Positions 19,197 to 32,880 of a stretch of DNA of 64,000 bases are shown here, in pieces (the stretch's first letter is position 1; each line of letters opens with the position of its first letter). This DNA comes from Mayamaea pseudoterrestris. Its lineage: Eukaryota > Bacillariophyta > Bacillariophyceae > Sellaphorales > Sellaphoraceae. The stretch spans positions 1-64,000 of the forward strand of contig BROI01000030.1 in the NCBI GenBank assembly GCA_027923505.1, given 5' to 3'. A model generated the notes under the pieces. It searched no databases and was not told the DNA's origin. It worked only from the letters and a program-made list of their open reading frames with translations. The position numbers were made by a program, and so were the translations under genes.

Positions 19197-22100
19197 CACC
19201 AATATCATTGCCGTCCCCTGAGACACTAGCCAGGCATACCATCTTGTTGCGCAGCCTGAATAATGATGTTGGCACCATTCTGGTGTCATTTGGGTGTATA
19301 CATGGCCTGCTGTAGGGGCATTTGAATGTCATGGCATCTGCAGGCTGAGACTGGTGACAAGTCGTCACCAATATCATTGCCATCCCCTGAGACACTAGCC
19401 AGGCATACCATCTTGTAGCGCAGCCTGAATAATGATGTTGGCACCATTCTGGTGTCATTTGGGTGTATACATGGCCTGCTGTAGGGGCATTTGAATGTCA
19501 CGGCATCTGCGGGCTGAGACTGGTGACAAGTTGTCACCAATATCATTGCCGTCCCCTGAGACACTAGCCAGGCATACCATCTTGTAGCGCAGCCTGAATA
19601 ATGATGTTGGCACCATTCTGGTGTCATTTGGGTATACTCATGGCCTGCTGTAGGGGCGTTTGAATGTCACGGCATCTGCAGGCTGAGACTGGTGACAAGT
19701 TGTCACCAATATCATTGCCGTCCCCTGAGACACTAGCCAGGCATACCATCTTGTAGCGCAGCCTGAATAATGATGTTGGCACCATTCTGGTGTCATTTGG
19801 GTGTATACATGGCCTGCTGTAGGGGCGTTTGAATGTCACGGCATCTGCAGGCTGAGACTGGTGACAAGTTGTCACCAATATCATTGCCGTCCCCTGAGAC
19901 ACTAGCCAGGCATACCATCTTGTAGCGCAGCCTGAATAATGATGTTGGCACCATTCTGGTGTCATTTGGGTGTATACATGGCCTGCTGTAGGGGCGTTTG
20001 AATGTCACGGCATCTGCGGGCTGAGACTGGTGACAAGTTGTCACCAATATCATTACCGTCCCCTGAGACACTAGCCAGGCATACCATCTTGTAGCGCAGC
20101 CTGAATAATGATGTTGGCACCATTCTGGTGTTATTTGGGTACATACAGGGCCTGCTGTAGGGGCGTTTGAATGTCACGGCATCTGCAGGCTGAGACTGGT
20201 GACAAGTTGTCACCAATATCATTGCCATCCCCTGAGACACTAGCCAGGCATACCATCTTGTAGCGCAGCCTGAATAATGATGTTGGCACCATTCTGGTGT
20301 CATTTGGGTGTATACATGGCCTGCTGTAGGGGCGTTTGAATGTCACGGCATCCGCGGGCTGAGACTGGTGACAAGTTGTTACCAATATCATTGCTGTCCC
20401 CTGAGACAATAGCTAGGCATACCATCTTGTTGCGCAGTTTGTATAATGATGTTGGCACCATTCTGGTGTCATTTGGGTGTATACATGGCCTGCTGTACGG
20501 TAGGGGCGTTTGAATGTCACGGCATCTGCGGGCTGAGACTGGTGACAAGTTGTCACCAATATCATTGCCATCCCCTGAGACACTAGCCAGGCATACCATC
20601 TTGTAGCGCAGCCTGAATAATGATGTTGGCACCATTCTGGTGTCTTTTGGGCACCTACAGGGCCTGCTGTAGGGGCGTTTGAATGTCACGGCATCTGCAG
20701 GCTGAGACTGGTGACAAGTTGTCACCAATATCATTGCCGTCCCCTGAGACACTAGCCAGGCATACCATCTTGTAGCGCAGCCTGAATAATGATGTTGGCA
20801 CCATTCTGGTGTCATTTGGGTGTATACATGGCCTGCTGTAGGGGCGTTTGAATGTCACGGCATCTGCAGGCTGAGACTGGTGACAAGTTGTCACCAATAT
20901 CATTGCCGTCCCCTGAGACACTAGCCAGGTATACCATCTTGTAGCGCAGCCTGAATAATGATGTTGGCACCATTCTGGTGTCATTTGGGTGTATACATGG
21001 CCTGCTGTAGGGGCGTTTGAATGTCACGGCATCTGCAGGCTGAGACTGGTGACAAGTTGTCACCAATATCATTGCCGTCCCCTGAGACACTAGCCAGGCA
21101 TACCATCTTGTAGCGCAGCCTGAATAATGATGTTGGCACCATTCTGGTGTCATTTGGGTGTATACATGGCCTGCTGTAGGAGCATTTGAATGTCACGGCA
21201 TCTGCAGGCTGAGACTGGTGACAAGTTGTCACCAATATCATTGCCGTCCCCTGAGACACTAGCCAGGCATACCATCTTGTAGCGCAGCCTGAATAATGAT
21301 GTTGGCACCATTCTGGTGTCATTTGGGTGTATACATGGCCTGCTGTAGGGGCGTTTGAATGTCACGGCATCTGCAGGCTGAGACTGGTGACAAGTTGTCA
21401 CCAATATCATTGCCATCCCCTGAGACACTAGCCAGGCATACCATCTTGTTGCGCAGCCTGTATAATTATTTTGGCACCATTCTTGTGTCATTTGGGTGTA
21501 CCATGGCCTGCTGTAGGGGCGTTTGAATGTCACGGCATCTGCGGGCTGAGACTGGTGACAAGTTGTCACCAATATCATTGCCGTCCCCTGAGACACTAGC
21601 CAGGCATACCATCTTGTAGCGCAGCCTGAATAATGATGTTGGCACCATTCTGGTGTCATTTGGGTGTATACATGGCCTGCTGTAGGGGCATTTGAATGTC
21701 ACGGCATCTGCGGGCTGAGACTGGTGACAAGTTGTCACCAATATCATTGCCGTCCCCTGAGACACTAGCCAGGCATACCATCTTGTAGCGCAGCCTGAAT
21801 AATGATGTTGGCACCATTCTGGTGTCATTTGGGTGTATACATGGCCTGCTGTAGGGGCGTTTGAATGTCACGGCATCTGCAGGCTGAGACTGGTGACAAG
21901 TTGTCACCAATATCATTGCCGTCCCCTGAGACACTAGCCAGGCATACCATCTTGTAGCGCAGCCTGAATAATGATGTTGGCACCATTCTGGTGTATTTTG
22001 GGCACCTACATGGCCTGCTGTAGGGGCATTTGAATGTCACGGCATCTGCGGGCTGAGACTGGTGACAAGTTGTCACCAATATCATTGCCGTCCCCTGAGA

Positions 22101-25100
22101 CACTAGCCAGGCATACCATCTTGTAGCGCAGCCTGAATAATGATGTTGGCACCATTCTGGTGTCTTTTGGGCGCATACAGGGCCTGCTGTAGGGGCGTTT
22201 GAATGTCACGGCATCTGCAGGCTGAGACTGGTGACAAGTTGTCACCAATATCATTGCCGTCCCCTGAGACACTAGCCAGGCATACCATCTTGTTGCGCAG
22301 CCTGAATAATGATGTTGGCACCATTCTGGTGTCATTTGGGTGTATACATGGCCTGCTGTAGGGGCGTTTGAATGTCACGGCATCTGCAGGCTGAGACTGG
22401 TGACAAGTTGTCACCAATATCATTGCCGTCCCCTGAGACACTAGCCAGGCATACCATCTTGTAGCGCAGCCTGAATAATGATGTTGGCACCATTCTGGTG
22501 TCATTTGGGTGTATACATGGCCTGCTGTAGGGGCGTTTGAATGTCACGGCATCTGCAGGCTGAGACTGGTGACAAGTTGTCACCAATATCATTGCCGTCC
22601 CCTGAGACACTAGCCAGGCATACCATCTTGTTGCGCAGCCTGAATAATGATGTTGGCACCATTCTGGTGTCATTTGGGTGTATACATGGCCTGCTGTAGG
22701 GGCATTTGAATGTCACGGCATCTGCAGGCTGAGACTGGTGACAAGTTGTCACCAATATCATTGCCGTCCCCTGAGACACTAGCCAGGCATACCATCTTGT
22801 AGCGCAGCCTGAATAATGATGTTGGCACCATTCTGGTGTCATTTGGGTGTATACATGGCCTGCTGTAGGGGCGTTTGAATGTCACGGCATCTGCAGGCTG
22901 AGACTGGTGACAAGTTGTCACCAATATCATTGCCGTCCCCTGAGACACTAGCCAGGCATACCATCTTGTTGCGCAGCCTGAATAATGATGTTGGCACCAT
23001 TCTGGTGTCATTTGGGTGTATACATGGCCTGCTGTAGGGGCGTTTGAATGTCACGGCATCTGCGGGCTGAGACTGGTGACAAGTTGTCACCAATATCATT
23101 GCTGTCCCCTGAGACACTAGCCAGGCATACCATCTTGTAGCGCAGCCTGAATAATGATGTTGGCACCATTCTGGTGTCATTCGGCTGCCTACATGGCCTG
23201 CTGTAGGGGCGTTTGAATGTCACGGCATCTGCAGGCTGAGACTGGTGACAAGTTGTCACCAATATCATTGCCATCCCCTGAGACACTAGCCAGGCATACC
23301 ATCTTGTAGCGCAGCCTGAATAATGATGTTGGCACCATTCTGGTGTCATTTGGGTGTATACATGGCCTGCTGTAGGGGCGTTTGAATGTCACGGCATCTG
23401 CAGGCTGAGACTGGTGACAAGTTGTCACCAATATCATTGCCGTCCCCTGAGACACTAGCCAGGCATACCATCTTGTAGCGCAGCCTGAATAATGATGTTG
23501 GCACCATTCTGGTGTCATTTGGGTGTATACATGGCCTGCTGTAGGGGCGTTTGAATGTCACGGCATCTGCAGGCTGAGACTGGTGACAAGTTGTCACCAA
23601 TATCATTGCCGTCCCCTGAGACACTAGCCAGGCATACCATCTTGTAGCGCAGCCTGAATAATGATGTTGGCACCATTCTGGTGTCATTTGGGTGTATACA
23701 TGGCCTGCTGTAGGGGCGTTTGAATGTCACGGCATATGCTAGACGTCAAGCACAAGGCATACCATCTTGTAGCGCAGATGGCACTCTAGGGTATACATGG
23801 CCTGCTGTAGGGGCGTTTGAATGTCACGGCTGAGGCTGAGACTGGTGACAAGTTGTCACCAATATCATTGCCATCCCCTGAGACACTAGCCAGGCATACC
23901 ATCTTGTAGCGCAGCCTGAATAATGATGTTGGCACCATTCTGGTGTCATTTTGGTGTACTACATGGCCTGCTGTAGGGGCGTTTGAATGTCACGGCATCT
24001 GCAGGCTGAGACTGGTGACAAGTTGTCACCAATATCATTGCCGTCCCCTGAGACACTAGCCAGGCATACCATCTTGTAGCGCAGCCTGAATAATGATGTT
24101 GGCACCATTCTGGTGTCATTTGAGCGCCTACATGGCCTGCTGTAGGGGCGTTTGAATGTCACGGCATCTGCAGGCTGAGACTGGTGACAAGTTGTCACCA
24201 ATATCATTGCCGTCCCCTGAGACACTAGCCAGGCATACCATCTTGTAGCGCAGCCTGAATAATGATGTTGGCACCATTCTGGTGTCATTTGGGTGTATAC
24301 ATGGCCTGCTGTAGGGGCATTTGAATGTCACGGCATCTGCAGGCTGAGACTGGTGACAAGTTGTCACCAATATCATTGCCGTCCCCTGAGACACTAGCCA
24401 GGCATACCATCTTGTAGCGCAGCCTGAATAATGATGTTGGCACCATTCTGGTGTCATTTGGGTGTACCTACATGGCCTGCTGTAGGGGCGTTTGAATGTC
24501 ACGGCATCTGCAGGCTGAGACTGGTGACAAGTTGTCACCAATATCATTGCCGTCCCCTGAGACACTAGCCAGGCATACCATCTTGTAGCGCAGCCTGAAT
24601 AATGATGTTGGCACCATTCTGGTGTCATTTGGGTGTATACAGGGCCTGCTGTAGGGGCGTTTGAATGTCACGGCATCTGCAGGCTGAGACTGGTGACAAG
24701 TTGTCACCAATATCATTGCCGTCCCCTGAGACACTAGCCAGGCATACCATCTTGTAGCGCAGCCTGAATAATGATGTTGGCACCATTCTGGTGTCATTTG
24801 GGTGTATACATGGCCTGCTGTAGGGGCGTTTGAATGTCACGGCATCTGCAGGCTGAGACTGGTGACAAGTTGTCACCAATATCATTGCCGTCCCCTGAGA
24901 CACTAGCCAGGCATACCATCTTGTAGCGCAGCCTGAATAATGATGTTGGCACCATTCTGGTGTCATTTGGGTGTATACATGGCCTGCTGTAGGGGCGTTT
25001 GAATGTCACGGCATCTGCAGGCTGAGACTGGTGACAAGTTGTCACCAATATCATTGCCGTCCCCTGAGACACTAGCCAGGCATACCATCTTGTAGCGCAG

Positions 25101-28100
25101 CCTGAATAATGATGTTGGCACCATTCTGGTGTCATTTGGGTGTATACATGGCCTGCTGTAGGGGCGTTTGAATGTCACGGCATCTGCAGGCTGAGACTGG
25201 TGACAAGTTGTCACCAATATCATTGCCGTCCCCTGAGACACTAGCCAGGCATACCATCTTGTAGCGCAGCCTGAATAATGATGTTGGCACCATTGTGGTG
25301 TCATTTTGGTGTATACATGGCCTGCTGTAGGGGCGTTTGAATGTCACGGCATCTGCAGGCTGAGACTGGTGACAAGTTGTCACCAATATCATTGCCGTCC
25401 CCTGAGACACTAGCCAGGCATACCATCTTGTTGCGCAGCCTGAATAATGATGTTGGCACCATTCTGGTGTCATTTGGGTGTATACATGGCCTGCTGTAGG
25501 GGCGTTTGAATGTCACGGCATCTGCAGGCTGAGACTGGTGACAAGTTGTCACCAATATCATTGCCGTCCCCTGAGACACTAGCCAGGCATACCATCTTGT
25601 AGCGCAGCCTGAATAATGATGTTGGCACCATTCTGGTGTCATTTGGGAGTATACATGGCCTGCTGTGGGGGCGTTTGAATGTCACGGCATCTGCAGGCTG
25701 AGACTGGTGACAAGTTGTCACCAATATCATTGCCGTCCCCTGAGACACTAGCCAGGCATACCATCTTGTAGCGCAGCCTGAATAATGATGTTGGCACCAT
25801 TCTGGTGTCATTTGGGTGTACCTACATGGCCTGCTGTAGGGGCGTTTGAATGTCACGGCATCTGCAGGCTGAGACTGGTGACAAGTTGTCACCAATATCA
25901 TTGCCGTCCCCTGAGACACTAGCCAGGCATACCATCTTGTAGCGCAGCCTGAATAATGATGTTGGCACCATTCTGGTGTCATTTGGGTGTATACATGGCC
26001 TGCTGTAGGGGCGTTTGAATGTCACGGCATCTGCAGGCTGAGACTGGTGACAAGTTGTCACCAATATCATTGCCGTCCCCTGAGACACTAGCCAGGCATA
26101 CCATCTTGTAGCGCAGCCTGAATAATGATGTTGGCACCATTCTGGTGTCATTTGGGTGTATACATGGCCTGCTGTAGGGGCGTTTGAATGTCACGGCATC
26201 TGCAGGCTGAGACTGGTGACAAGTTGTCACCAATATCATTGCCGTCCCCTGAGACACTAGCCAGGCATACCATCTTGTAGCGCAGCCTGAATAATGATGT
26301 TGGCACCATTCTGGTGTCATTTGGGTGTATACATGGCCTGCTGTAGGGGCGTTTGAATGTCACGGCATCTGCAGGCTGAGACTGGCGACAAGTTGTCACC
26401 AATATCATTGCCGTCCCCTGAGACACTAGCCAGGCATACCATCTTGTAGCGCAGCCTGAATAATGATGTTGGCACCATTCTGGTGTCATTTGGGTGTATA
26501 CATGGCCTGCTGTAGGGGCGTTTGAATGTCACGGCATCTGCGGGCTGAGACTGGTGACAAGTTGTCACCAATATCATTGCCGTCCCCTGAGACACTAGCC
26601 AGGCATACCATCTTGTAGCGCAGCCTGAATAATGATGTTGGCACCATTCTGGTGTCATTTGGGTGTATACATGGCTTGCTGTAGGGGCGTTTGAATGTCA
26701 CGGCATCTGCAGGCTGAGACTGGTGACAAGTTGTCACCAATATCATTGCCGTCCCCTGAGACACTAGCCAGGCATACCATCTTGTTGCGCAGCCTGAATA
26801 ATGATGTTGGCACCATTCTGGTGTCATTTGGGTGTATACATGGCCTGCTGTAGGGGCGTTTGAATGTCACGGCATCTGCAGGCTGAGACTGGTGACAAGT
26901 TGTCACCAATATCATTGCCATCCCCTGAGACACTAGCCAGGCATACCATCTTGTAGCGCAGCCTGAATAATGATGTTGGCACCATTCTGGTGTCATTTGG
27001 GTGTATACATGGCCTGCTGTAGGAGCATTTGAATGTCACGGCATCTGCAGGCTGAGACTGGTGACAAGTTGTCACCAATATCATTGCCGTCCCCTGAGAC
27101 ACTAGCCAGGCATACCATCTTGTTGCGCAGCCTGAATAATGATGTTGGCACCATTCTGGTGTCATTTGGGTGTATACATGGCCTGCTGTAGGGGCGTTTG
27201 AATGTCACGGCATCTGCAGGCTGAGACTGGTGACAAGTTGTCACCAATATCATTGCCGTCCCCTGAGACACTAGCCAGGCATACCATCTTGTAGCGCAGC
27301 CTGAATAATGATGTTGGCACCATTCTGGTGTCATTTGGGTGTATACATGGCCTGCTGTAGGGGCGTTTGAATGTCACGGCATCTGCAGGCTGAGACTGGT
27401 GACAAGTTGTCACCAATATCATTGCCATCCCCTGAGACACTAGCCAGGCATACCATCTTGTAGCGCAGCCTGAATAATGATGTTGGCACCATTCTGGTGT
27501 ATTTGGGTACCTACAGGGCCTGCTGTAGGGGCGTTTGAATGTCACGGCATCTGCAGGCTGGAGACTGGTGACAAGTTGTCACCAATATCATTGCCGTCCC
27601 CTGAGACACTAGCCAGGCATACCATCTTGTAGCGCAGCCTGAATAATGATGTTGGCACCATTCTGGTGTCATTTGGGTGTATACATGGCCTGCTGTAGGG
27701 GCGTTTGAATGTCACGGCATCTGCAGGCTGAGACTGGTGACAAGTTGTCACCAATATCATTGCCGTCCCCTGAGACACTAGCCAGGCATACCATCTTGTT
27801 GCGCAGCCTGAATAATGATGTTGGCACCATTCTGGTGTCATTTGGGTGTACTACATGGCCTGCTGTAGGGGCGTTTGAATGTCACGGCATCTGCAGGCTG
27901 AGACTGGTGACAAGTTGTCACCAATATCATCTGCCGTCCCCTGAGACACTAGCCAGGCATACCATCTTGTAGCGCAGCCTGAATAATGATGTTGGCACCA
28001 TTCTGGTGTCATTTGGGTACTACAGGGCCTGCTGTAGGGGGCGTTTGAATGTCACGGCATCTGCAGGCTGAGACTGGTGACAAGTTGTCACCAATATCAT

Positions 28101-31100
28101 TGCCGTCCCCTGAGACACTAGCCAGGCATACCATCTTGTAGCGCAAAGCCTGAATAATGATGTTGGCACCATTCTGGTGTCATTTGGGTTACTACATGGC
28201 TTGCTGTAGGGCGTTTTGAATGTCACGGCATCTGCAGGCTGAGACTGGTGACAAGTTGTCACCAATATCATTGCCGTCCCCTGAGACACTAGCCAGGCAT
28301 ACCATCTTGTAGCGCAGCCTGAATAATGATGTTGGCACCATTCTGGTGTCATTTGGGTGTATACATGGCCTGCTGTAGGGGCGTTTGAATGTCACGGCAT
28401 CTGCAGGCTGAGACTGGTGACAAGTTGTCACCAATATCATTGCCGTCCCCTGAGACACTAGCCAGGCATACCATCTTGTAGCGCAGCCTGAATAATGATG
28501 TTGGCAACATTCTGTGTCATTTGGGTGTATGACATGGCCTGCTGTAGGGGGCGTTTGAGTGTCAAGGCATCTGCTGGCTGAGACTGGTGACAAGTGGTCA
28601 CCAATATCATTGCCGTCCCCTGAGACACTAGCCAGGCATACCATCTTGTTGCGCAGCCTGAATAATGATGTTGGCACCATTCTGGTGTCATTTGGGTGTA
28701 TACATGGCCTGCTGTAGGGGCGTTTGAATGTCACGGCATCTGCAGGCTGAGACTGGTGACAAGTTGTCACCAATATCATTGCCATTGCCTGAGACACTAG
28801 CCAGGCATACCATCTTGTAGCGCAGCCTGAATAATGATGTTGGCACCATTCTGGTGTATTTGGAGTGTATACAGGGCCTGCTGTAGGGGCGTTTGAATGT
28901 CACGGCATCTGCAGGCTGAGACTGGTGACAAGTTGTCACCAATATCATTGCCGTCCCCTGAGACACTAGCCAGGCATACCATCTTGTAGGGCAGCTTGAA
29001 TAATTATATTGGCAATATTCTGGTGGCATTTGGTGCGGGTGAATGTCACGAGCACCTACAGGCCTGCTGTGGGCGTTTGGATGTCACGGCATGTGCAGGC
29101 TGAGACTGGTGACAGATGTCACCAATATCATTGCCATCCCCTGAGACACTAGCCAGGCATACCATCTTGTTGCTCAGCCTGAATAATGATGTTGGCACCA
29201 TTCTGGTGTCATTTGGGTGTATACATGGCCTGCTGTAAGGGCGTTTAGATGTCATGGCATCTGCAGGCTGAGACTGGTGAGAAGTTGTCACCAATATCAT
29301 TTGCCGTCCCTGAGACACTAGCCAGGCATACCATCTTGTTGCGCAGCCTGAAAAATGATGTTGGCACCATTCTAGTGTCATTTGGAGTGTATACATGGGC
29401 TGAGACTGGTGACAAGTTGTCACCAATATCAAGCTATCTGAGACAGGCTCAGCCAGGCATACCATCTTGTAGCGCAGCCTGAAAATTTGGACATTCTGTG
29501 TCATTTGGTGTATACATGGCCTGCTGTAGGATTGAATGTCATGGATCTGCTGAGTGAGACTGGAATGTTGTCACATTCATTGCCGGGTCGAGACACACAA
29601 GCTCTCATCTTGTAGCGCAGCCTGAATAATGATGTTGGCACCATTCTGGTGGTGTATTTGGGTGTATACATGGCCTGCTGTAGGGCGTTTGAATGTCACG
29701 GCATCTGCAGGCTGAGACTGGTGACAAGTTGTCACCAATATCATTACCGTCCCCTGAGACACTAGCCAGGCATACCATCTTGTAGCGCAGCCTGAATAAT
29801 GATGTTGGCACCATTCTGGTATCATTTGGTTGTATACATGGCCTGCTGTAGGTGTGTTTGAATGTCACGGCATCTGCAGGCTGAGACTGGTGACAAATTG
29901 TCACCAATATCATTGCCATCCCCTGAGACAATATCCAGGCATACCATTTTGTAGCGCAGCCTGAATAATGATGTTGGCACCATTCTGGTGTTATTTGGGT
30001 GTATACATGGCCTGCTGTAGGGGCGTTTGAATGTCACGGCATCTGCAGGCTGAGACTGGTGACAAGTTGTCACCAATATCATTGCCGTCCCCTTAGACAC
30101 TAGCCAGGCATACCAGCTTGTAGCGCAGTTTGAATGAAAATGTTGGCACCATTCTGGTGTCATTTGGGTGTATACATGGCCTGCTGTAGGGGTGTTTGAA
30201 TGTCACGGCATCTGCAGGCTGAGACTGGTGACAAGTTGTCACCAATATCATTGCCGTCCCCTGAGACACTAGCCAGGCATACCATCTTGTAGGGCAGCTT
30301 GAATAATGATATTGGCAATATTCTGGTGCCGTTTGGGTGTATCAATGGCCTGCTGTGCGTTGAATGTCACGGCATCTGCAGGCTGAGACTGGTGACAAGT
30401 TGTCACCAATATCATTGCCATCCCCTGAGACACTAGCCAGGTTTACCATCTTGTTGCGCAGCCTGAATAATGATGTTGGCACCATTCTGGTGTCATTTGG
30501 GTGTATACATGGCCTGCTGTAGGGGCGTTTGAATGTCACGGCATCTGCAGGCTGAGACTGGTGACAAGTTGTCACCAATATCATTGCCATCCCCTGAGAC
30601 ATTAACCAGGCATACCATCTTGTAGCGCCGCCTGACTAATGATGTTGGCACCTTTCTGGTGTCATTTGGGTGTATACAGGGCTTGCTGTAGGGGCGTTTG
30701 AATGTCACGGCATCTGCGGGCTGAGACTGGTGACAAGTTGTCACCAATATCATTACCGTCCCCTGAGACACTAGCCAGGCATACCATCTTGTAGGGCAGC
30801 TTGAATAATGATATTGGCACCATTCTGGTGTCATTTGGGTGTATACCTGGCCTGCTGTGGGGGCATTTGAATTCACGGCATCTGCAGGCTGAGACTGGTG
30901 ACAAGTTGTCACCAAAAGTAAATCATTGCTGTCACCCTGAGACACTACAGCAGCCAGGCCTATACCATCTTGTAGGCAGCTTGAATAATGATGTCTGGCA
31001 CCATTCTGGTGTCATTTGGGTGTATACATGGCCTGCTGTGGAAGCTGAATGTCACGGCATCTGCGGCGAGACTGGTGAAAGTTGTCACCAATATCATTCT

Positions 31101-32578
31101 ACCGTCCCTGAGCCACTAGCCAGGTATACCATCTTGTTGGCGCAGCCTGATGATGTTGGCACCATTCTGGTGTATTTTGAACCTACAGGGCTTGCTTGTA
31201 GGGGCATTTGAATTGTCACGGCATCTGCAGGCTGGAGACTGGTGACAAATGTTGTCACCAATATCATTACTGTCCCCTGAGACACTAGCCAGGCATACCA
31301 TCTTGTTGCGCAGCCTGAATAATGATGTTGGCACCATTCTGGTGTCATTTGGGTGTATACATGGCCTGCTGTAGGGGCGTTTGGATGTCACGGCATCTGC
31401 AGGCTGAGACTGGTGACAAGTTGTCACCAATATCATTGCCGTCCCCTGAGACACTAGCCAGGCTATACCCATCTTGTTGCTCAGCCTGAATAATGATGTT
31501 GGCACCATTCTGGTGTCATTTGGGTGTATAAGCATGGCCTGCTCGTAAGGGCGTTTGAATGTCACGGCATCTGCAGGCTGAGACTGGTGACAAGTTGTCA
31601 CCAATATCATTGGTCGTCCCCTGAGACACTAGCCAGGCATACCATCTTGTAGCGCAGCCTGAAAATGATGTTGGCACCATTCTGGTGTCATTTTGGGTGT
31701 ATACATGGCCTGCTGTAGGAAGGCGTTGAATGTCACGGCATCTGCCGGCGGTGAGACTGGTGACAAGTTGTCACCAATATCATTGCCGTCCCCTGAGACA
31801 CTAGCCAGGCATACCCACTTGTAGCGCAGCCTGAATAATGATGTTGGCACCATTCTGGTGTATTTTGGGCACCTACAGGTCTTGCTGTAGGGGCTTTTGA
31901 ATGTCACGGCATCTGCAGGCTGACACTGGTGACAAGTTTTCACCAATATCATTACCGTCCCCTGAGACACTAGCCAGGCATACCATCTTGTAGCGCAGCC
32001 TGAATAATGATGTTGGCACCATTCTGGTGTAATTTGGGTGTATACATGGCCTGCTGAAGGGCGTTTGAATGTCACGGCATCTGCAGGCTGAGACTGGTGA
32101 CAAGTTGTCACCAATATCATTGCCGTCCCCTGAGACACTAGCCAGGCATACCATCTTCTTGCGCAGCCTGAAAATGATGTTGGCACCATTCTGGTGTCAT
32201 TTGGGTGTATACATGGCCTGCTGTAGGGGCGTTTGAATGTCACGGCATCTGCGGGCTGAGACTGGTGACAAGTTGTCACCAATATCATTGCCACCCCTGA
32301 GACACTAGCCAGGCATACCATCTTGTAGTGCAGCCTGGATAATGCTGTTGGCACAATTCTGGTGTCATTTGAGTGTATACATGGCCTGCTGTAAGGGGCA
32401 TTTGAATGTCACGGCATCTGCAGGCTGAGACTGTGACAAGTTGTCACCAATATCATGCCCCCCTGAGACACTAGCCAGGCATACCATCTTGTAGCGCAGC
32501 CTGAATAATGATCGTTGGCACCATTCTGTGTGTCATTTGGGTGCGTACAGGGGCCTGCTGGGGGCGTTTGAATGTCAA
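19197..32578 (+). repeat. Satellite B array 1, 169-bp tandem repeat
   Basis: About 79 monomers of 169 bp, head to tail. Landmarks in order are gtgtatacatggcctgctg, ggggcgtttgaatgtcacgg, catctgcaggctgagactgg, the dyad ggtgacaagttgtcacc, gtcccctgagacactagcc, aggcataccatcttgtagcg and gatgttggcaccattctgg. Most copies are nearly identical up to about 28000. Common alternative states are gttgcgcag for gtagcgcag, catttg for cgtttg, and gggcacctacag for gggtgtatacat. A scrambled copy lies at 23735-23830. From about 28990 the copies gain indels (29030-29600, 30900-31300, 32340-32578). The array starts at monomer position caccaatatcattgcc. Recurrent frames of about 113 codons on the minus strand reflect two monomers read through and are not genes. 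Confidence 0.97.
19522..19538 (+). promoter_or_regulatory. 17-bp dyad GGTGACAAGTTGTCACC, present in each satellite B monomer
   Basis: Eight-base arms around a single G form a perfect inverted repeat. This is one example; the same 17 bp recur in almost every ordered B monomer (for instance 19691-19707), and much of it survives even in degraded copies. It could be a site for a dimeric DNA-binding protein or form a small hairpin in the transcript. No function is shown. Confidence 0.6.
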
Positions 32579-32880
32579 CGATGGCACCCCTGGATGCAGA
32601 CTAGTTGCACCTATATATTGGTCACACCCATGGCCCTGAGACACCAGCCATTGCAACCATTTCAGCCCATACTCATGTAATGGAATGGCATGTTTTGCCT
32701 GACTCATTGGGTTGTTGGGCGCATGGCCAGGGCTTAGGGGCGATTGAATGGTACATAATTTGGGGTGACTGGTGACACAGTTGTAACTCATTCCATGCCT
32801 GAGCCTCCAGCCAGTCCATTTTGTAGCACCCATGTCAGACCATCCTCATGTTGGCACCCTGGACCAGTTGACTCATTGGG
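32579..32880 (+). repeat. Scrambled A/B mosaic zone
   Basis: Patches of 10-40 bases alternate between the two families: B-like gaatgtcaacg, A-like atggcaccc-ctgga, A-like ggtcacaccca, B-like ccctgagacaccagcc, A-like accatttcagccca, B-like aggggcgattgaatg, A-like cataatttggggtg, B-like actggtgacacagttgt, A-like cattccatgcc. The pieces keep roughly the order expected in both monomers at once. This is either a heavily recombined boundary or a consensus blended from two alternatives. Confidence 0.75.

Noticed and set aside
19197-32578. A higher-order repeat within satellite B
   Set aside because: Variant states (gttgcg, catttg, gagcatttg) do not recur at a steady spacing that I could follow by eye; a computed self-alignment would be needed.
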